Shown: positions 1-5,088, numbered from the stretch's first letter. The stretch is 5,088 bases of DNA from an uncultured Selenomonadales bacterium (GCA_937907035.1 CALCTX010000163.1:1-5088), one strand, 5' to 3'. Notes: generated from the sequence alone by a model not told the origin. Made by a program: numbers and translations.

Positions 1-43
1 CTCTTACAATTATAAGATTATGTGAAATGTCATTGATATTCAT
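1..43 (-). CDS. 5' end of a divergent gene, product unknown (partial)
   Basis: On the minus strand an ATG at 43-41 opens a frame that stays open to the window edge and encodes MNINDISHNLIIVR, 14 codons plus one base. A good Shine-Dalgarno (AAGGAGAGG, 59-51) lies 7-10 nt upstream, and a TATAAT-like -10 lies further upstream, so this is probably a real gene start rather than chance. Fourteen residues are too few to assign a family. The gene is divergent from the radical SAM gene and shares its 111-bp intergenic region, which carries a palindrome that could be an autoregulatory operator. A small regulator would fit that arrangement, but this is a guess. Confidence 0.6.
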   Translation of the reverse strand, partial: MNINDISHNLIIVR

Positions 44-50
44 AAGAAAA

Positions 51-59
51 CCTCTCCTT
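51..59 (-). promoter_or_regulatory. Ribosome binding site of the divergent partial gene
   Basis: Read on the minus strand the bases are AAGGAGAGG, a near-perfect match to the anti-Shine-Dalgarno sequence. The site ends 7 nt before the ATG at 43-41. It is the main reason for calling a gene at the left edge from only 14 codons. Confidence 0.65.
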
Positions 60-62
60 GTT

Positions 63-85
63 TATGGATATAATTATATACCATA
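63..85. promoter_or_regulatory. AT-rich imperfect palindrome, candidate operator; contains minus-strand -10
   Basis: The core ATATAATTATAT (68-79) is a perfect 12-bp palindrome. It is flanked by TATGG (63-67) and CCATA (81-85), which are also inverted but centred half a base away. The minus-strand hexamer TATAAT (78-73) lies inside it, about 30 nt upstream of the divergent ATG, so a protein bound here would block that promoter. I found no good -35 at the right spacing for that direction. The left half resembles a PerR half site but the right half does not, so no regulator is named. Confidence 0.35.
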
Positions 86-91
86 TTTGAC

Positions 92-120
92 TTGCAAAGA
101 CTATTCTTACCGTCTAAAAT
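92..120 (+). promoter_or_regulatory. Probable sigma-A-type promoter of the radical SAM-MBL unit
   Basis: TTGCAA (92-97, four of six matches to TTGACA) is followed after 17 bp by TAAAAT (115-120, five of six matches to TATAAT). Transcription would start near 127, giving a leader of about 28 nt before the TTG start codon. An overlapping TTGACT (87-92) is a better -35 by sequence but lies 22 bp from this -10, which is too far. Prediction from consensus only. Confidence 0.45.
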
Positions 121-138
121 TTAATATAAGGATGAAAT

Positions 139-144
139 AAGGAG
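139..144 (+). promoter_or_regulatory. Ribosome binding site supporting the TTG start at 155
   Basis: AAGGAG lies 10 nt before the TTG at 155. The frame is closed upstream by a TAA at 122-124 and has no ATG, GTG or other TTG between that stop and 155. This site together with the TTG is therefore the only conventional initiation signal available ahead of the radical SAM cysteine motif. Confidence 0.7.
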
Positions 145-154
145 TGCTGAGCGA

Positions 155-1207
155 TTGAAGCACTATATAATACCACTGTTTATACCGCATATCGGGTGTC
201 CGCATCGCTGTATCTTTTGTGATCAGCGTCAGATAACCGGACAGCAGGCGGGAATAACAGCGAAAGATATTGAAAATAAAATAGCAGAACATATTGCCGG
301 GATAACCAGAGAATATTATGTTGAGGCAGCTTTCTATGGCGGGACATTTACGGCACTGCCGGAAGCATTGCAGGAAGAACTTATTTTTCCTGCAGCACAA
401 GCATATCATGCCGGGAAGATCGATGCTATACGGCTGTCTACAAGGCCTGATGCCATTGACATTAATACGCTTTCCCGGTTAAAAGGGCATGGTGTTAAAA
501 CTATTGAGCTGGGAGCACAATCATTTTCCGATGATGTGTTGTGGAAGGCAGGACGTGGCCATAAAAGAAAAGATATTTTTAAAGCGGCCGAGTTGATAAA
601 AGGCAACGGTTTTGAGCTGGGGATTCAGTTGATGCCGGGATTGCCGGGCGAAACAAGAGAAACGCTGAATCAATCGTTGGACGCTTTGTTGCAGATACGG
701 CCGCAGATCGTAAGATTGTATCCAACAGTCGTGATAAAGGGTACACCGCTTGCCAAACTTTATGAACAAGGGCAGTATACTCCGTTATCAATTGACGAAG
801 CAGCACATATTGCGGCGGTAATGAAATTGCAATTGGAAGCTGATGGGATAAAAGTTATTCGTACGGGGCTGCAATCGTCCGAGGGACTTGATAATGAGGG
901 AACGGTATTAGCCGGACCATATCATCCGGCTTTTGGTGAGTTGGTTGAGAATGAGATTTATTGGGAAATGGTAAAGGTCCTTTTACAGGGAATCGATTTT
1001 CCTAAAAAAGTTATAGTTTATCACTCGCCGCAGGAGACATCAAAGTTTCGGGGAATAAAGAACAGGAATGTTATCCGGCTGCAAAATTTGTTAAAAGAAG
1101 CTGAATTGCGGGTATATGCTGCGCCGATAGGGGCAGATGTTTTGATGGTTGATATTGATGGGGTGATTTCTGTTATTGCCAAGAGATCGCTGAAATTAAG
1201 ATTATAA
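155..1207 (+). CDS. Elp3-like radical SAM protein without acetyltransferase domain
   Basis: A 350-residue radical SAM protein. Cys15, Cys19 and Cys22 form the CxxxCxxC motif that binds the SAM-cleaving [4Fe-4S] cluster. YGGTF (61-65) is the glycine-rich SAM-binding segment. STRPDA (95-100), ELGAQSFSDDVL (118-129), RGH (134-136) and MPGLPGE (160-166) match the radical SAM core of Elp3 (COG1243 type). Elp3 itself is longer and ends in a GNAT/KAT acetyltransferase domain. This protein ends after an Elp3-like middle part (TGLQSSEGL, 237-245) and about 100 further residues, with no visible acetyl-CoA site. Short homologues of this kind are known in Firmicutes, often annotated as elongator protein 3, but their substrate is not established. 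It is probably cytosolic. The start is TTG, the only start in frame after an upstream stop. It is followed 16 nt later by the MBL hydrolase gene, probably in one transcript. The family call is sure; a tRNA-modifying role is inference. Confidence 0.9.
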   Translation: MKHYIIPLFIPHIGCPHRCIFCDQRQITGQQAGITAKDIENKIAEHIAGITREYYVEAAFYGGTFTALPEALQEELIFPAAQAYHAGKIDAIRLSTRPDAIDINTLSRLKGHGVKTIELGAQSFSDDVLWKAGRGHKRKDIFKAAELIKGNGFELGIQLMPGLPGETRETLNQSLDALLQIRPQIVRLYPTVVIKGTPLAKLYEQGQYTPLSIDEAAHIAAVMKLQLEADGIKVIRTGLQSSEGLDNEGTVLAGPYHPAFGELVENEIYWEMVKVLLQGIDFPKKVIVYHSPQETSKFRGIKNRNVIRLQNLLKEAELRVYAAPIGADVLMVDIDGVISVIAKRSLKLRL

Positions 1208-1210
1208 ATT

Positions 1211-1216
1211 GGGGAG
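1211..1216 (+). promoter_or_regulatory. Ribosome binding site placing the MBL start at ATG 1224
   Basis: GGGGAG lies 7 nt before the ATG at 1224. A longer reading from the TTG at 1209 would put this site inside the coding region and add five residues (MGSEI) before the conserved MRRLVFLGTG beginning, so the ATG is preferred. Confidence 0.7.
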
Positions 1217-1223
1217 TGAGATC

Positions 1224-2033
1224 ATGCGACGGCTGGTATTTTTGGGAACTGGTTCAGCAATGGTAACACATTGCTATAACACGTGTTTTTTGCTCGAAAG
1301 CAGTGAGGGCGAATTTTTTTTGACTGATGCCGGAGGAGGAAACGGCATTTTACGTCAGCTTGAGGAAATTGATTTTGATTACGCTAAACTGCATTATATG
1401 TTCGTTACGCATGCGCATACAGATCATATTCTCGGGGTTGTCTGGCTGATGAGAAAGATTGCCACGCTTATTGAAAAAGGTAAGTATAGTGGGAATTTCA
1501 CAATATATTGCCATGATGTTGTTGCTGATTTTTTGCGCGTAATGGCCAAAGCACTGCTCAAAAAGAAAGATTATGAGAAAATCGGGACGAGGATAATCAT
1601 TCAGGAAATTATTGATGGAGAAAGTGTCGGCTTTTTAGGTTGGAAATTGACAGCCTTTGACATTCTTTCGAAGAAAGCAAAGCAGTATGGTTATCGTTTG
1701 CAGAATGCCCAAGGTTTTACACTTACCTGTTTGGGAGATGAACCATTCAACGAGCACGACAGACAGTATGCGGAAGGTGCAGATTGGTTATTATCAGAGG
1801 CGTTTTGCCGGTACGAAGACAGAGAACATTTTAAGCCTTATGAAAAAAATCACAGTACAGTCAAAGAAGCCGCTGAACTGGCGGAAATGCTGCAAGCGAA
1901 AAACCTGGTCCTTTACCATACCGAAGAGGAAACATTGTCTGTTCGAAAGGCAACTTATACTGATGAGGCCCAAAAATATTACCGGGGAAAGGTTTTTGTT
2001 CCGGATGATTTAGAAGAAATTAAATTAGAATGA
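1224..2033 (+). CDS. RNase Z-like metallo-beta-lactamase-fold hydrolase
   Basis: A 269-residue MBL-fold metallohydrolase. It begins with the usual first strand and FLGTGSA turn (6-12). The metal motif HxHxDH is His63, His65, Asp67, His68. CLGDEP (169-174) supplies the bridging Asp172. His210 in KNHST followed by EAAELAE, then LVLYHTE with His232, matches the C-terminal motifs of the RNase Z/ElaC branch. The RNase Z flexible exosite arm is not evident. There is no histidine between His97 and Asp172, so the usual third metal histidine seems to be missing; Asp146 in FDILS may take its place. Substrate unknown: phosphodiester or other ester hydrolysis is typical of the fold, but tRNA 3' processing should not be assumed. 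It has no signal peptide and is likely cytosolic. It is co-transcribed with the radical SAM gene 16 nt upstream. No terminator is visible after it. Confidence 0.88.
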   Translation: MRRLVFLGTGSAMVTHCYNTCFLLESSEGEFFLTDAGGGNGILRQLEEIDFDYAKLHYMFVTHAHTDHILGVVWLMRKIATLIEKGKYSGNFTIYCHDVVADFLRVMAKALLKKKDYEKIGTRIIIQEIIDGESVGFLGWKLTAFDILSKKAKQYGYRLQNAQGFTLTCLGDEPFNEHDRQYAEGADWLLSEAFCRYEDREHFKPYEKNHSTVKEAAELAEMLQAKNLVLYHTEEETLSVRKATYTDEAQKYYRGKVFVPDDLEEIKLE

Positions 2034-2071
2034 AAGCCGGATTAGATTTGCGTTAGAAATCGCTATATGTC

Positions 2072-2101
2072 TTGAAAGTACAAATTTTGCCATGCTACAA
2101 T
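2072..2101 (+). promoter_or_regulatory. Extended -10 promoter of the rubrerythrin unit
   Basis: TTGAAA (2072-2077) and TACAAT (2096-2101) are 18 bp apart, and the -10 is preceded directly by TGC, the extended -10 element. Transcription would start near 2108, giving a leader of about 46 nt. The in-frame ATG at 2100 overlaps this -10 box, which argues against it as the start of the rubrerythrin gene. I see no convincing PerR or other operator beside it. Confidence 0.65.
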
Positions 2102-2140
2102 GTCTCCAGGATCGATCCGTAAACTATTTATTATCTTAAA

Positions 2141-2148
2141 AGAGGGGG
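2141..2148 (+). promoter_or_regulatory. Ribosome binding site of the rubrerythrin gene
   Basis: AGAGGGGG precedes two adjacent ATG codons at 2154 and 2157. From its GAGG part the spacing is 8 nt to 2154 and 11 nt to 2157, so 2154 is slightly favoured. The difference is one methionine. Confidence 0.65.
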
Positions 2149-2153
2149 CATTT

Positions 2154-2744
2154 ATGATGGCAAAATGGGTTTGTACGGTGTGCGGCTATGTTCATGAAGG
2201 AGATCAGCCACCGGAGAAATGCCCGGTTTGCGGCGCTCCGGCAGAGAAGTTTAAAAAACAGGAAGGGGAAATGACTCTGGCGGCTGAGCATGAATATGGA
2301 GTTTATGCAAAGACAGTAAAGGATAATGACGCTGTTTCAGCGGAAGATAAAAAATATATTCTTGACCAGTTAAAAGCAAATTTCACAGGGGAGTGTTCCG
2401 AAGTCGGTATGTATTTATGCATGTCGAGAATCGCTTATCGTGAAGGTTACCCTGAAATAGGTTTGTATTGGAAAGAAGCGGCTTTGGAAGAGGCTGAGCA
2501 TGCAGCCAAATTCGCGGAGTTGTTAGGCGAAGAGCTTGAACCGCATATGAAAGCCTCTACAAAAGATAATCTTGCCTGGCGGGTTGAATGTGAATTCGGT
2601 GCAACAGCCGGAAAATTTGATCTCGCATTATGTGCAAAGAAAAATGATCTTGATGCTATTCATGATACAGTCCATGAAATGGCACGTGATGAAGCGAGAC
2701 ATGCCAAAGCATTAAAAGGGTTGCTGGAAAGATATTTTAAGTGA
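2154..2744 (+). CDS. rbr: Reverse rubrerythrin (rubredoxin domain N-terminal, diiron domain C-terminal)
   Basis: A 196-residue cytosolic non-haem iron peroxidase that reduces hydrogen peroxide, and in reverse rubrerythrins also oxygen, to water. The rubredoxin domain comes first: Cys7, Cys10, Cys23 and Cys26 (CTVCGY and CPVCGAP) bind one Fe with a short 12-residue loop between the pairs. The four-helix ferritin-like domain fills about 60-195. Likely diiron ligands are Glu80 (GEC), the Glu113/His116 pair (EAEH), a glutamate in VECEFG (Glu145 or Glu147), and the Glu180/His183 pair (EARH). Classical rubrerythrin has the opposite domain order; this order is that of the clostridial O2-induced reverse rubrerythrins. 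Length is normal (about 180-195). Start choice: ATG 2154 or 2157 behind the AGAGGGGG site, not ATG 2100, which sits in the promoter. It has its own promoter and is followed 39 nt later by a flavin reductase-rubredoxin fusion, a likely electron donor. Family and domain order are clear; induction by oxygen or peroxide is inferred from relatives. Confidence 0.93.
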   Translation: MMAKWVCTVCGYVHEGDQPPEKCPVCGAPAEKFKKQEGEMTLAAEHEYGVYAKTVKDNDAVSAEDKKYILDQLKANFTGECSEVGMYLCMSRIAYREGYPEIGLYWKEAALEEAEHAAKFAELLGEELEPHMKASTKDNLAWRVECEFGATAGKFDLALCAKKNDLDAIHDTVHEMARDEARHAKALKGLLERYFK

Positions 2745-2770
2745 GGCATGGTTTTGTTTGCCGGTACTCA

Positions 2771-2777
2771 AAAGGAG
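2771..2777 (+). promoter_or_regulatory. Ribosome binding site placing the flavin reductase start at 2784
   Basis: AAAGGAG lies 6 nt before the ATG at 2784. The earlier in-frame ATG at 2748 would add 12 residues not typical of the family and has only a GAGG one base away, so it is rejected. Confidence 0.75.
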
Positions 2778-2783
2778 TTTTGT

Positions 2784-3398
2784 ATGGACAAAAAGCCGAT
2801 TTATGATTTGAGTTGCGGTGTATTCCTTTTGGCGACAAAATCGGGGGAGAAAAAGAATGCCTGTATAACCAATACCTGTATGCAGGTGGCTTCAGATCCT
2901 GTACGGATAGCTGTTTCTTGCCTGAATAATAATTACACTTGTCAGTTGCTTAAGGAAAGCGGGCTGTTTACTCTGAGCTTGTTGGATGAAACAGTCACTT
3001 TTGAGACGATCAGATATTTTGGGTATCAGTCAGGGCGCAATGTTGATAAAATTGGCAGACTCAATCTGCCTGTTGCTGAAAATGGAATCCCGTATCTTGG
3101 TTGGCAGGCTTGTGGAGTTATTGACGGGAAGGTAATTGACAGCTATGATCTGACAACTCATACGTTGTTTGTGGCTGAGGTAACGGAGGCAAAAACGCTT
3201 AGTGATAAGAAACCACTTACTTATGCTGATTATCAAAGCAGAATAAAGCCGAAGACAGTGGTTGCAACTGATAAAAAAATAATTGGCTGGCGGTGCAAGA
3301 TTTGCGGTTATGTTTATGAGAAGCCCGAGCTGCCACCTGATTTCAGTTGCCCGATTTGCGGCCATACCGCAGAAGATTTTGAGCCAATCTATGAGTAA
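2784..3398 (+). CDS. hrb: High-molecular-weight rubredoxin: flavin reductase-rubredoxin fusion
   Basis: A 204-residue fusion. Residues 1-155 form a flavin reductase-like FMN-binding split barrel. Its marks are the CGVFLLATKSG start (11-21), the NACITNTCMQVASDPVRIAV strand pair (25-44) and THTLFVAEV (125-133). Residues 168-204 are a C-terminal rubredoxin: Cys171, Cys174, Cys189 and Cys192 in CKICGY and CPICGH, ending DFEPIYE. The loop between cysteine pairs is 14 residues, shorter than in free rubredoxins. This architecture is that of Hrb of Moorella, an NADH-dependent donor to the diiron flavoprotein FprA, where FMN takes hydride and rubredoxin passes single electrons on. It lies 39 nt after reverse rubrerythrin in the same transcript and just before a terminator, so it probably feeds rubrerythrin; that partner choice is inference. 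Cytosolic. The domain assignment is firm, the symbol less so. Confidence 0.9.
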   Translation: MDKKPIYDLSCGVFLLATKSGEKKNACITNTCMQVASDPVRIAVSCLNNNYTCQLLKESGLFTLSLLDETVTFETIRYFGYQSGRNVDKIGRLNLPVAENGIPYLGWQACGVIDGKVIDSYDLTTHTLFVAEVTEAKTLSDKKPLTYADYQSRIKPKTVVATDKKIIGWRCKICGYVYEKPELPPDFSCPICGHTAEDFEPIYE

Positions 3399-3404
3399 GT
3401 ATAT

Positions 3405-3455
3405 GAGAACTGTTGCATGTTGATATTGTACATGTGACAGTTCTCTTTTTGTTTT
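3405..3455 (+). terminator. Strong intrinsic terminator after the rbr-hrb unit
   Basis: The arms 3405-3420 and 3430-3445 pair over 16 bp: 9 Watson-Crick pairs (GAGAACTGT with ACAGTTCTC), two G-U wobbles, then 5 more pairs. They close a 9-nt loop (3421-3429) and are followed at once by TTTTTGTTTT. The stem begins 6 nt after the hrb stop codon. There is no matching A-tract on the left side, so it should act only in the + direction. It separates the oxidative-stress unit from the DUF6125-azl unit. Confidence 0.9.
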
Positions 3456-3475
3456 GGTGAAAAATTTTTGCATTT

Positions 3476-3506
3476 TTGAATGAAATATATGGAAAAATGG
3501 TACAAT
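3476..3506 (+). promoter_or_regulatory. Extended -10 promoter of the DUF6125-azlCD unit
   Basis: TACAAT (3501-3506) is preceded directly by TGG, giving an extended -10. TTGAAT (3476-3481) is the best -35, with a slightly long 19-bp spacer. The stretch just upstream (3460-3477) is A- and T-tract rich, like an UP element. Transcription would start near 3513, leaving about 45 nt of leader. It lies just downstream of the terminator, as expected for a new unit. Confidence 0.55.
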
Positions 3507-3557
3507 AGATTTATTCAAGATATTGTCAAATATTAAGGACAGAAATGGGGCGGGAAT

Positions 3558-4073
3558 ATGGTAAATGAGAAATTGGCGGAAATGTCAAGAGAACAACTTA
3601 TTGAATTGATCGAGATGTATTCCAAAAATTGGCTGGCGATGGACGGTGTATGGTTTCAGTCAGTGGAGAAGAAGCTCGGTATGGATGAGGCGATGGTGCA
3701 TGATTGTAATATTTGGCGTATTTTTACTAAGATTGAAGCGCAGAAAATAAAGAAATTCCTTGGGTTGCCGGAAAGGGCGGGAATTGAAGGCCTTAAGGAA
3801 GCACTTCAGCTTCGTCTCTATGCTAATATCAATGATGATAAGATCGTTATTGATGGCAATACGCTTACTTATTCAACACTTACTTGCCGGGTACAGCATG
3901 CCAGAGAGTCAAAAGGAATGGAACTTCATCCATGTAAATCAGTAGGTTTGATCGAGTATGGTCTTTTTGCCAAAGAGATAGATGACCGTTTTACAATGGA
4001 ATGTGTAAGCTGTTATCCGGATATTACGGATAAGACTTGTCATTGTTCATGGAAGTTTACGTTAAATGAATAA
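3558..4073 (+). CDS. DUF6125-like cysteine-rich protein, function unknown
   Basis: A 171-residue soluble protein with no signal peptide or membrane segment. Residues 1-70 look helical (SREQLIELIEMYSKNWLAMD, 10-29). The C-terminal part has CRVQHARESKGME (110-122), HPCKSVGLIEYGLFA (124-138) and a cysteine cluster: Cys110, Cys126, Cys149, Cys152, Cys161 and Cys163. From memory this pattern matches the DUF6125 family, found mostly in anaerobic bacteria; I could not verify that by search. The conserved cysteines and histidines (Cys110, His124, Cys126, Cys149, Cys152) suggest a metal site or thiol chemistry, but no reaction is known. The start is ATG 3558; the only nearby ribosome site is a weak GGGGCGGG at 3547-3554. 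It has its own promoter, and its last 8 nt overlap azlC, so it is probably co-expressed and perhaps translationally coupled with the amino acid exporter. A role linked to amino acid export is only a guess from context. Confidence 0.85.
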   Translation: MVNEKLAEMSREQLIELIEMYSKNWLAMDGVWFQSVEKKLGMDEAMVHDCNIWRIFTKIEAQKIKKFLGLPERAGIEGLKEALQLRLYANINDDKIVIDGNTLTYSTLTCRVQHARESKGMELHPCKSVGLIEYGLFAKEIDDRFTMECVSCYPDITDKTCHCSWKFTLNE

Positions 4074-4782
4074 TAGTGAAAAAGGTGCTTATCAGCTTGC
4101 GGCCAGAGCAGCATTCCCGAAAACTTTGCCGGTTTTGGCCGGTTATTTGGTTTTGGGGTTCGGGTTTGGCCTGCTTTTGCAAAGTAAAGGATATCATTGT
4201 GGTTGGGCTTTTCTGATGAGTCTGGCAATATATGCCGGTAGTCTTCAATATGTCGGCGTTGATCTGCTGGCAAACGGAGCAGGATTTGTAAGTACAGCGA
4301 TCATGTCTTTGCTTATTAATGCCCGGCACCTCTTTTATGGTTTGTCTATGCTGGTAAAGTATCGTGATTTGGGCACGTTAAAATCATATATAATTTTCGG
4401 ACTGACTGATGAAACGTATAGTTTAGTTTGTACTGGCGATGTACCGGACGGGATTGATCGGGAAAAGTATTATTTCTGTCTCACAGCTTTTAATCACAGC
4501 TATTGGGTGACCGGCAGTACTTTAGGAGCACTTTTTGGTCAGACTATGCCAATAAATACGGCTGGTGTCGATTTTGCGATGACGGCTTTATTTGTGGTAG
4601 TTTTGTTGGATAATCTGAAAAAGCAGGAAAGTCGTGGGCCGGCAGTTATTGGTTTGGCTGTATCGGCTGGATGCCTGTTGATCTTTGGCGCAAAAAACTT
4701 TTTGATCCCGTCAATGATCGGAATTGCAGCTGCATTGCTCTGGTTACGAAAAGATTTGCAGGGAGGCGGTTCAGATGATTGA
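4066..4782 (+). CDS. azlC: AzlC family branched-chain amino acid exporter, large subunit
   Basis: A 238-residue integral membrane protein. With AzlD it exports branched-chain amino acids or analogues (azaleucine resistance in Bacillus subtilis) across the cytoplasmic membrane. Hydrophobic segments are visible at about 20-38, 46-66, 73-93, 143-158, 167-183, 192-207 and 211-227. Family motifs are AGSLQYVGV (57-65), NARHLFYGLS (85-94), LTDETYSL (113-120), NHSYWVTGSTLGALFG (143-158) and LLDNL (180-184). Length is normal for AzlC (about 230-250). The ATG overlaps the DUF6125 gene by 8 nt; GGAAG (4051-4055), 10 nt upstream, is a modest ribosome site, so coupling to the upstream gene is likely. The stop overlaps azlD, also by 8 nt. 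No leucine-responsive leader or T-box precedes it. The actual substrate cannot be told from sequence. Confidence 0.93.
   Translation: MNNSEKGAYQLAARAAFPKTLPVLAGYLVLGFGFGLLLQSKGYHCGWAFLMSLAIYAGSLQYVGVDLLANGAGFVSTAIMSLLINARHLFYGLSMLVKYRDLGTLKSYIIFGLTDETYSLVCTGDVPDGIDREKYYFCLTAFNHSYWVTGSTLGALFGQTMPINTAGVDFAMTALFVVVLLDNLKKQESRGPAVIGLAVSAGCLLIFGAKNFLIPSMIGIAAALLWLRKDLQGGGSDD
4761..4766 (+). promoter_or_regulatory. Ribosome binding site of azlD inside azlC
   Basis: GGGAGG lies within the last codons of azlC, where it encodes part of the GGG run at its C-terminus, and is 8 nt before the azlD ATG. It fixes the start at 4775 and the 8-nt gene overlap. Confidence 0.7.
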
Positions 4783-5088
4783 TGGATTTCATAGTGCTGA
4801 ATTGATCATAATAATGGCGATGGTAACAGCAGCGTTACGATTTTTGCCATTTGTTATTTTTCCTGCCGGATATCAGTTGCCGAAATCTCTCTTGTATTTA
4901 GGCAGAGTTTTGCCGGGAGCGATTATGGCAATGCTGGTCGTATATTGCTTTAAAGGTGTGACTGTGTTTGATTCGCCATATGCATTGCCGGAGTTAGTAT
5001 CAACAGTTACAGTTTGTTTTATTTATCTATGGCGGGGAAGTGTACTGGGAGCTATAAGTATAGGAACAATTTGTTATATGTGGCTGGG
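4775..5088 (+). CDS. azlD: AzlD family transporter small subunit (3' end cut by window)
   Basis: This frame is not closed within the window: 104 codons plus two bases from ATG 4775. The product is the small, roughly four-helix membrane partner of AzlC. Family marks are TAALRFLPFVIF (18-29), LPKSLLYLGRVLPGAIMAML (35-54) with the conserved Arg22, Pro25 and Pro47, VVYCFKG (55-61), LPELVST (71-77), and ISIGTICYMWLG near the end (94 onward). AzlD is usually about 105-110 residues, so only a few codons are likely missing. The segment WRGSVLGAIS (86-95) departs from the W-x-x-N followed by LLSI pattern I remember for the family; I take this as divergence. GGGAGG (4761-4766) sits 8 nt before the ATG, inside the end of azlC, and the genes overlap by 8 nt. 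Confidence 0.9.
   Translation, partial: MIDGFHSAELIIIMAMVTAALRFLPFVIFPAGYQLPKSLLYLGRVLPGAIMAMLVVYCFKGVTVFDSPYALPELVSTVTVCFIYLWRGSVLGAISIGTICYMWL

Noticed and set aside
132..140. Two-codon frame ATG AAA TAA just before the radical SAM gene
   Set aside because: It has no ribosome site of its own and partly overlaps the Shine-Dalgarno of the real gene. Expected by chance.
1657..2013. Second + strand frame inside the MBL gene
   Set aside because: It lies wholly inside a gene with clear conserved motifs, has low-complexity basic composition and no ribosome site of its own.
2042..2063. Possible terminator after the MBL gene
   Set aside because: Only a five-base-pair stem (GATTT/AAATC) with no T-tract after it. 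Too weak to call.
2115..2140. Possible PerR box in the rubrerythrin leader
   Set aside because: The segment is AT-rich (ATTTATTATCTTAAA) but does not keep the inverted symmetry of TTATAATNATTATAA, so it cannot be supported.
2100..2153. N-terminal extension of rubrerythrin from ATG 2100
   Set aside because: The ATG overlaps the promoter -10 box and has no Shine-Dalgarno. The extra 18 residues do not belong to the rubredoxin domain.
3030..3518. Long minus-strand open frame of 162 codons
   Set aside because: It lies mostly antisense to hrb, crosses the terminator and promoter region, has no recognisable domain and starts in the AT-rich intergenic stretch. It is a shadow of the real gene.
3399..3557. 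T-box or riboswitch ahead of the DUF6125-azlCD unit
   Set aside because: The predicted leader is only about 45 nt and the one strong hairpin (3405-3445) is upstream of the promoter, so it is the terminator of the previous unit.

Overview
This 5.1 kb window looks like an ordinary chromosomal stretch of an anaerobic, moderately AT-rich Bacillota (Firmicutes). Three things suggest this: the strong purine-rich Shine-Dalgarno sites, the sigma-A-type promoters, and the reverse rubrerythrin next to a flavoprotein-rubredoxin fusion, a pairing typical of strict anaerobes such as clostridia and Negativicutes. I cannot name the genus. There are six complete or nearly complete genes on the + strand and the first 14 codons of a divergent gene on the - strand. 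I see no RNA gene, insertion sequence, phage gene or CRISPR array.

Layout. (1) Positions 1-43 hold the 5' end of a minus-strand gene that reads out of the window. A 111-bp divergent intergenic region follows, with promoter elements for both directions and an AT-rich imperfect palindrome that could be an operator. (2) Positions 155-2033 hold a two-gene unit: an Elp3-like radical SAM protein without the acetyltransferase domain (TTG start), then 16 bp later a RNase Z-like metallo-beta-lactamase-fold hydrolase. (3) Positions 2072-3455 form a self-contained oxidative-stress unit. It has an extended -10 promoter, a reverse rubrerythrin (N-terminal rubredoxin, C-terminal diiron ferritin-like domain), a high-molecular-weight rubredoxin (flavin reductase plus C-terminal rubredoxin), and a strong intrinsic terminator with a 16-bp stem. 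(4) Positions 3476-5088 hold another promoter, a cysteine-rich DUF6125-like protein of unknown function, then azlC and azlD. The last two encode a two-component branched-chain amino acid exporter, and azlD is cut by the window edge. Both gene junctions in this unit are 8-nt overlaps, which suggests translational coupling.

How the genes work together. Rubrerythrin and the flavin reductase-rubredoxin fusion are expected to form an NAD(P)H-to-peroxide/oxygen electron chain. AzlC and AzlD form one membrane transporter, and the DUF6125 protein is tied to it by the operon. The radical SAM and MBL proteins are co-transcribed, but their substrates cannot be read from the sequence. I did not find a clearly new biological system. 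The least understood items are the DUF6125-azlCD coupling and the radical SAM-MBL pair.
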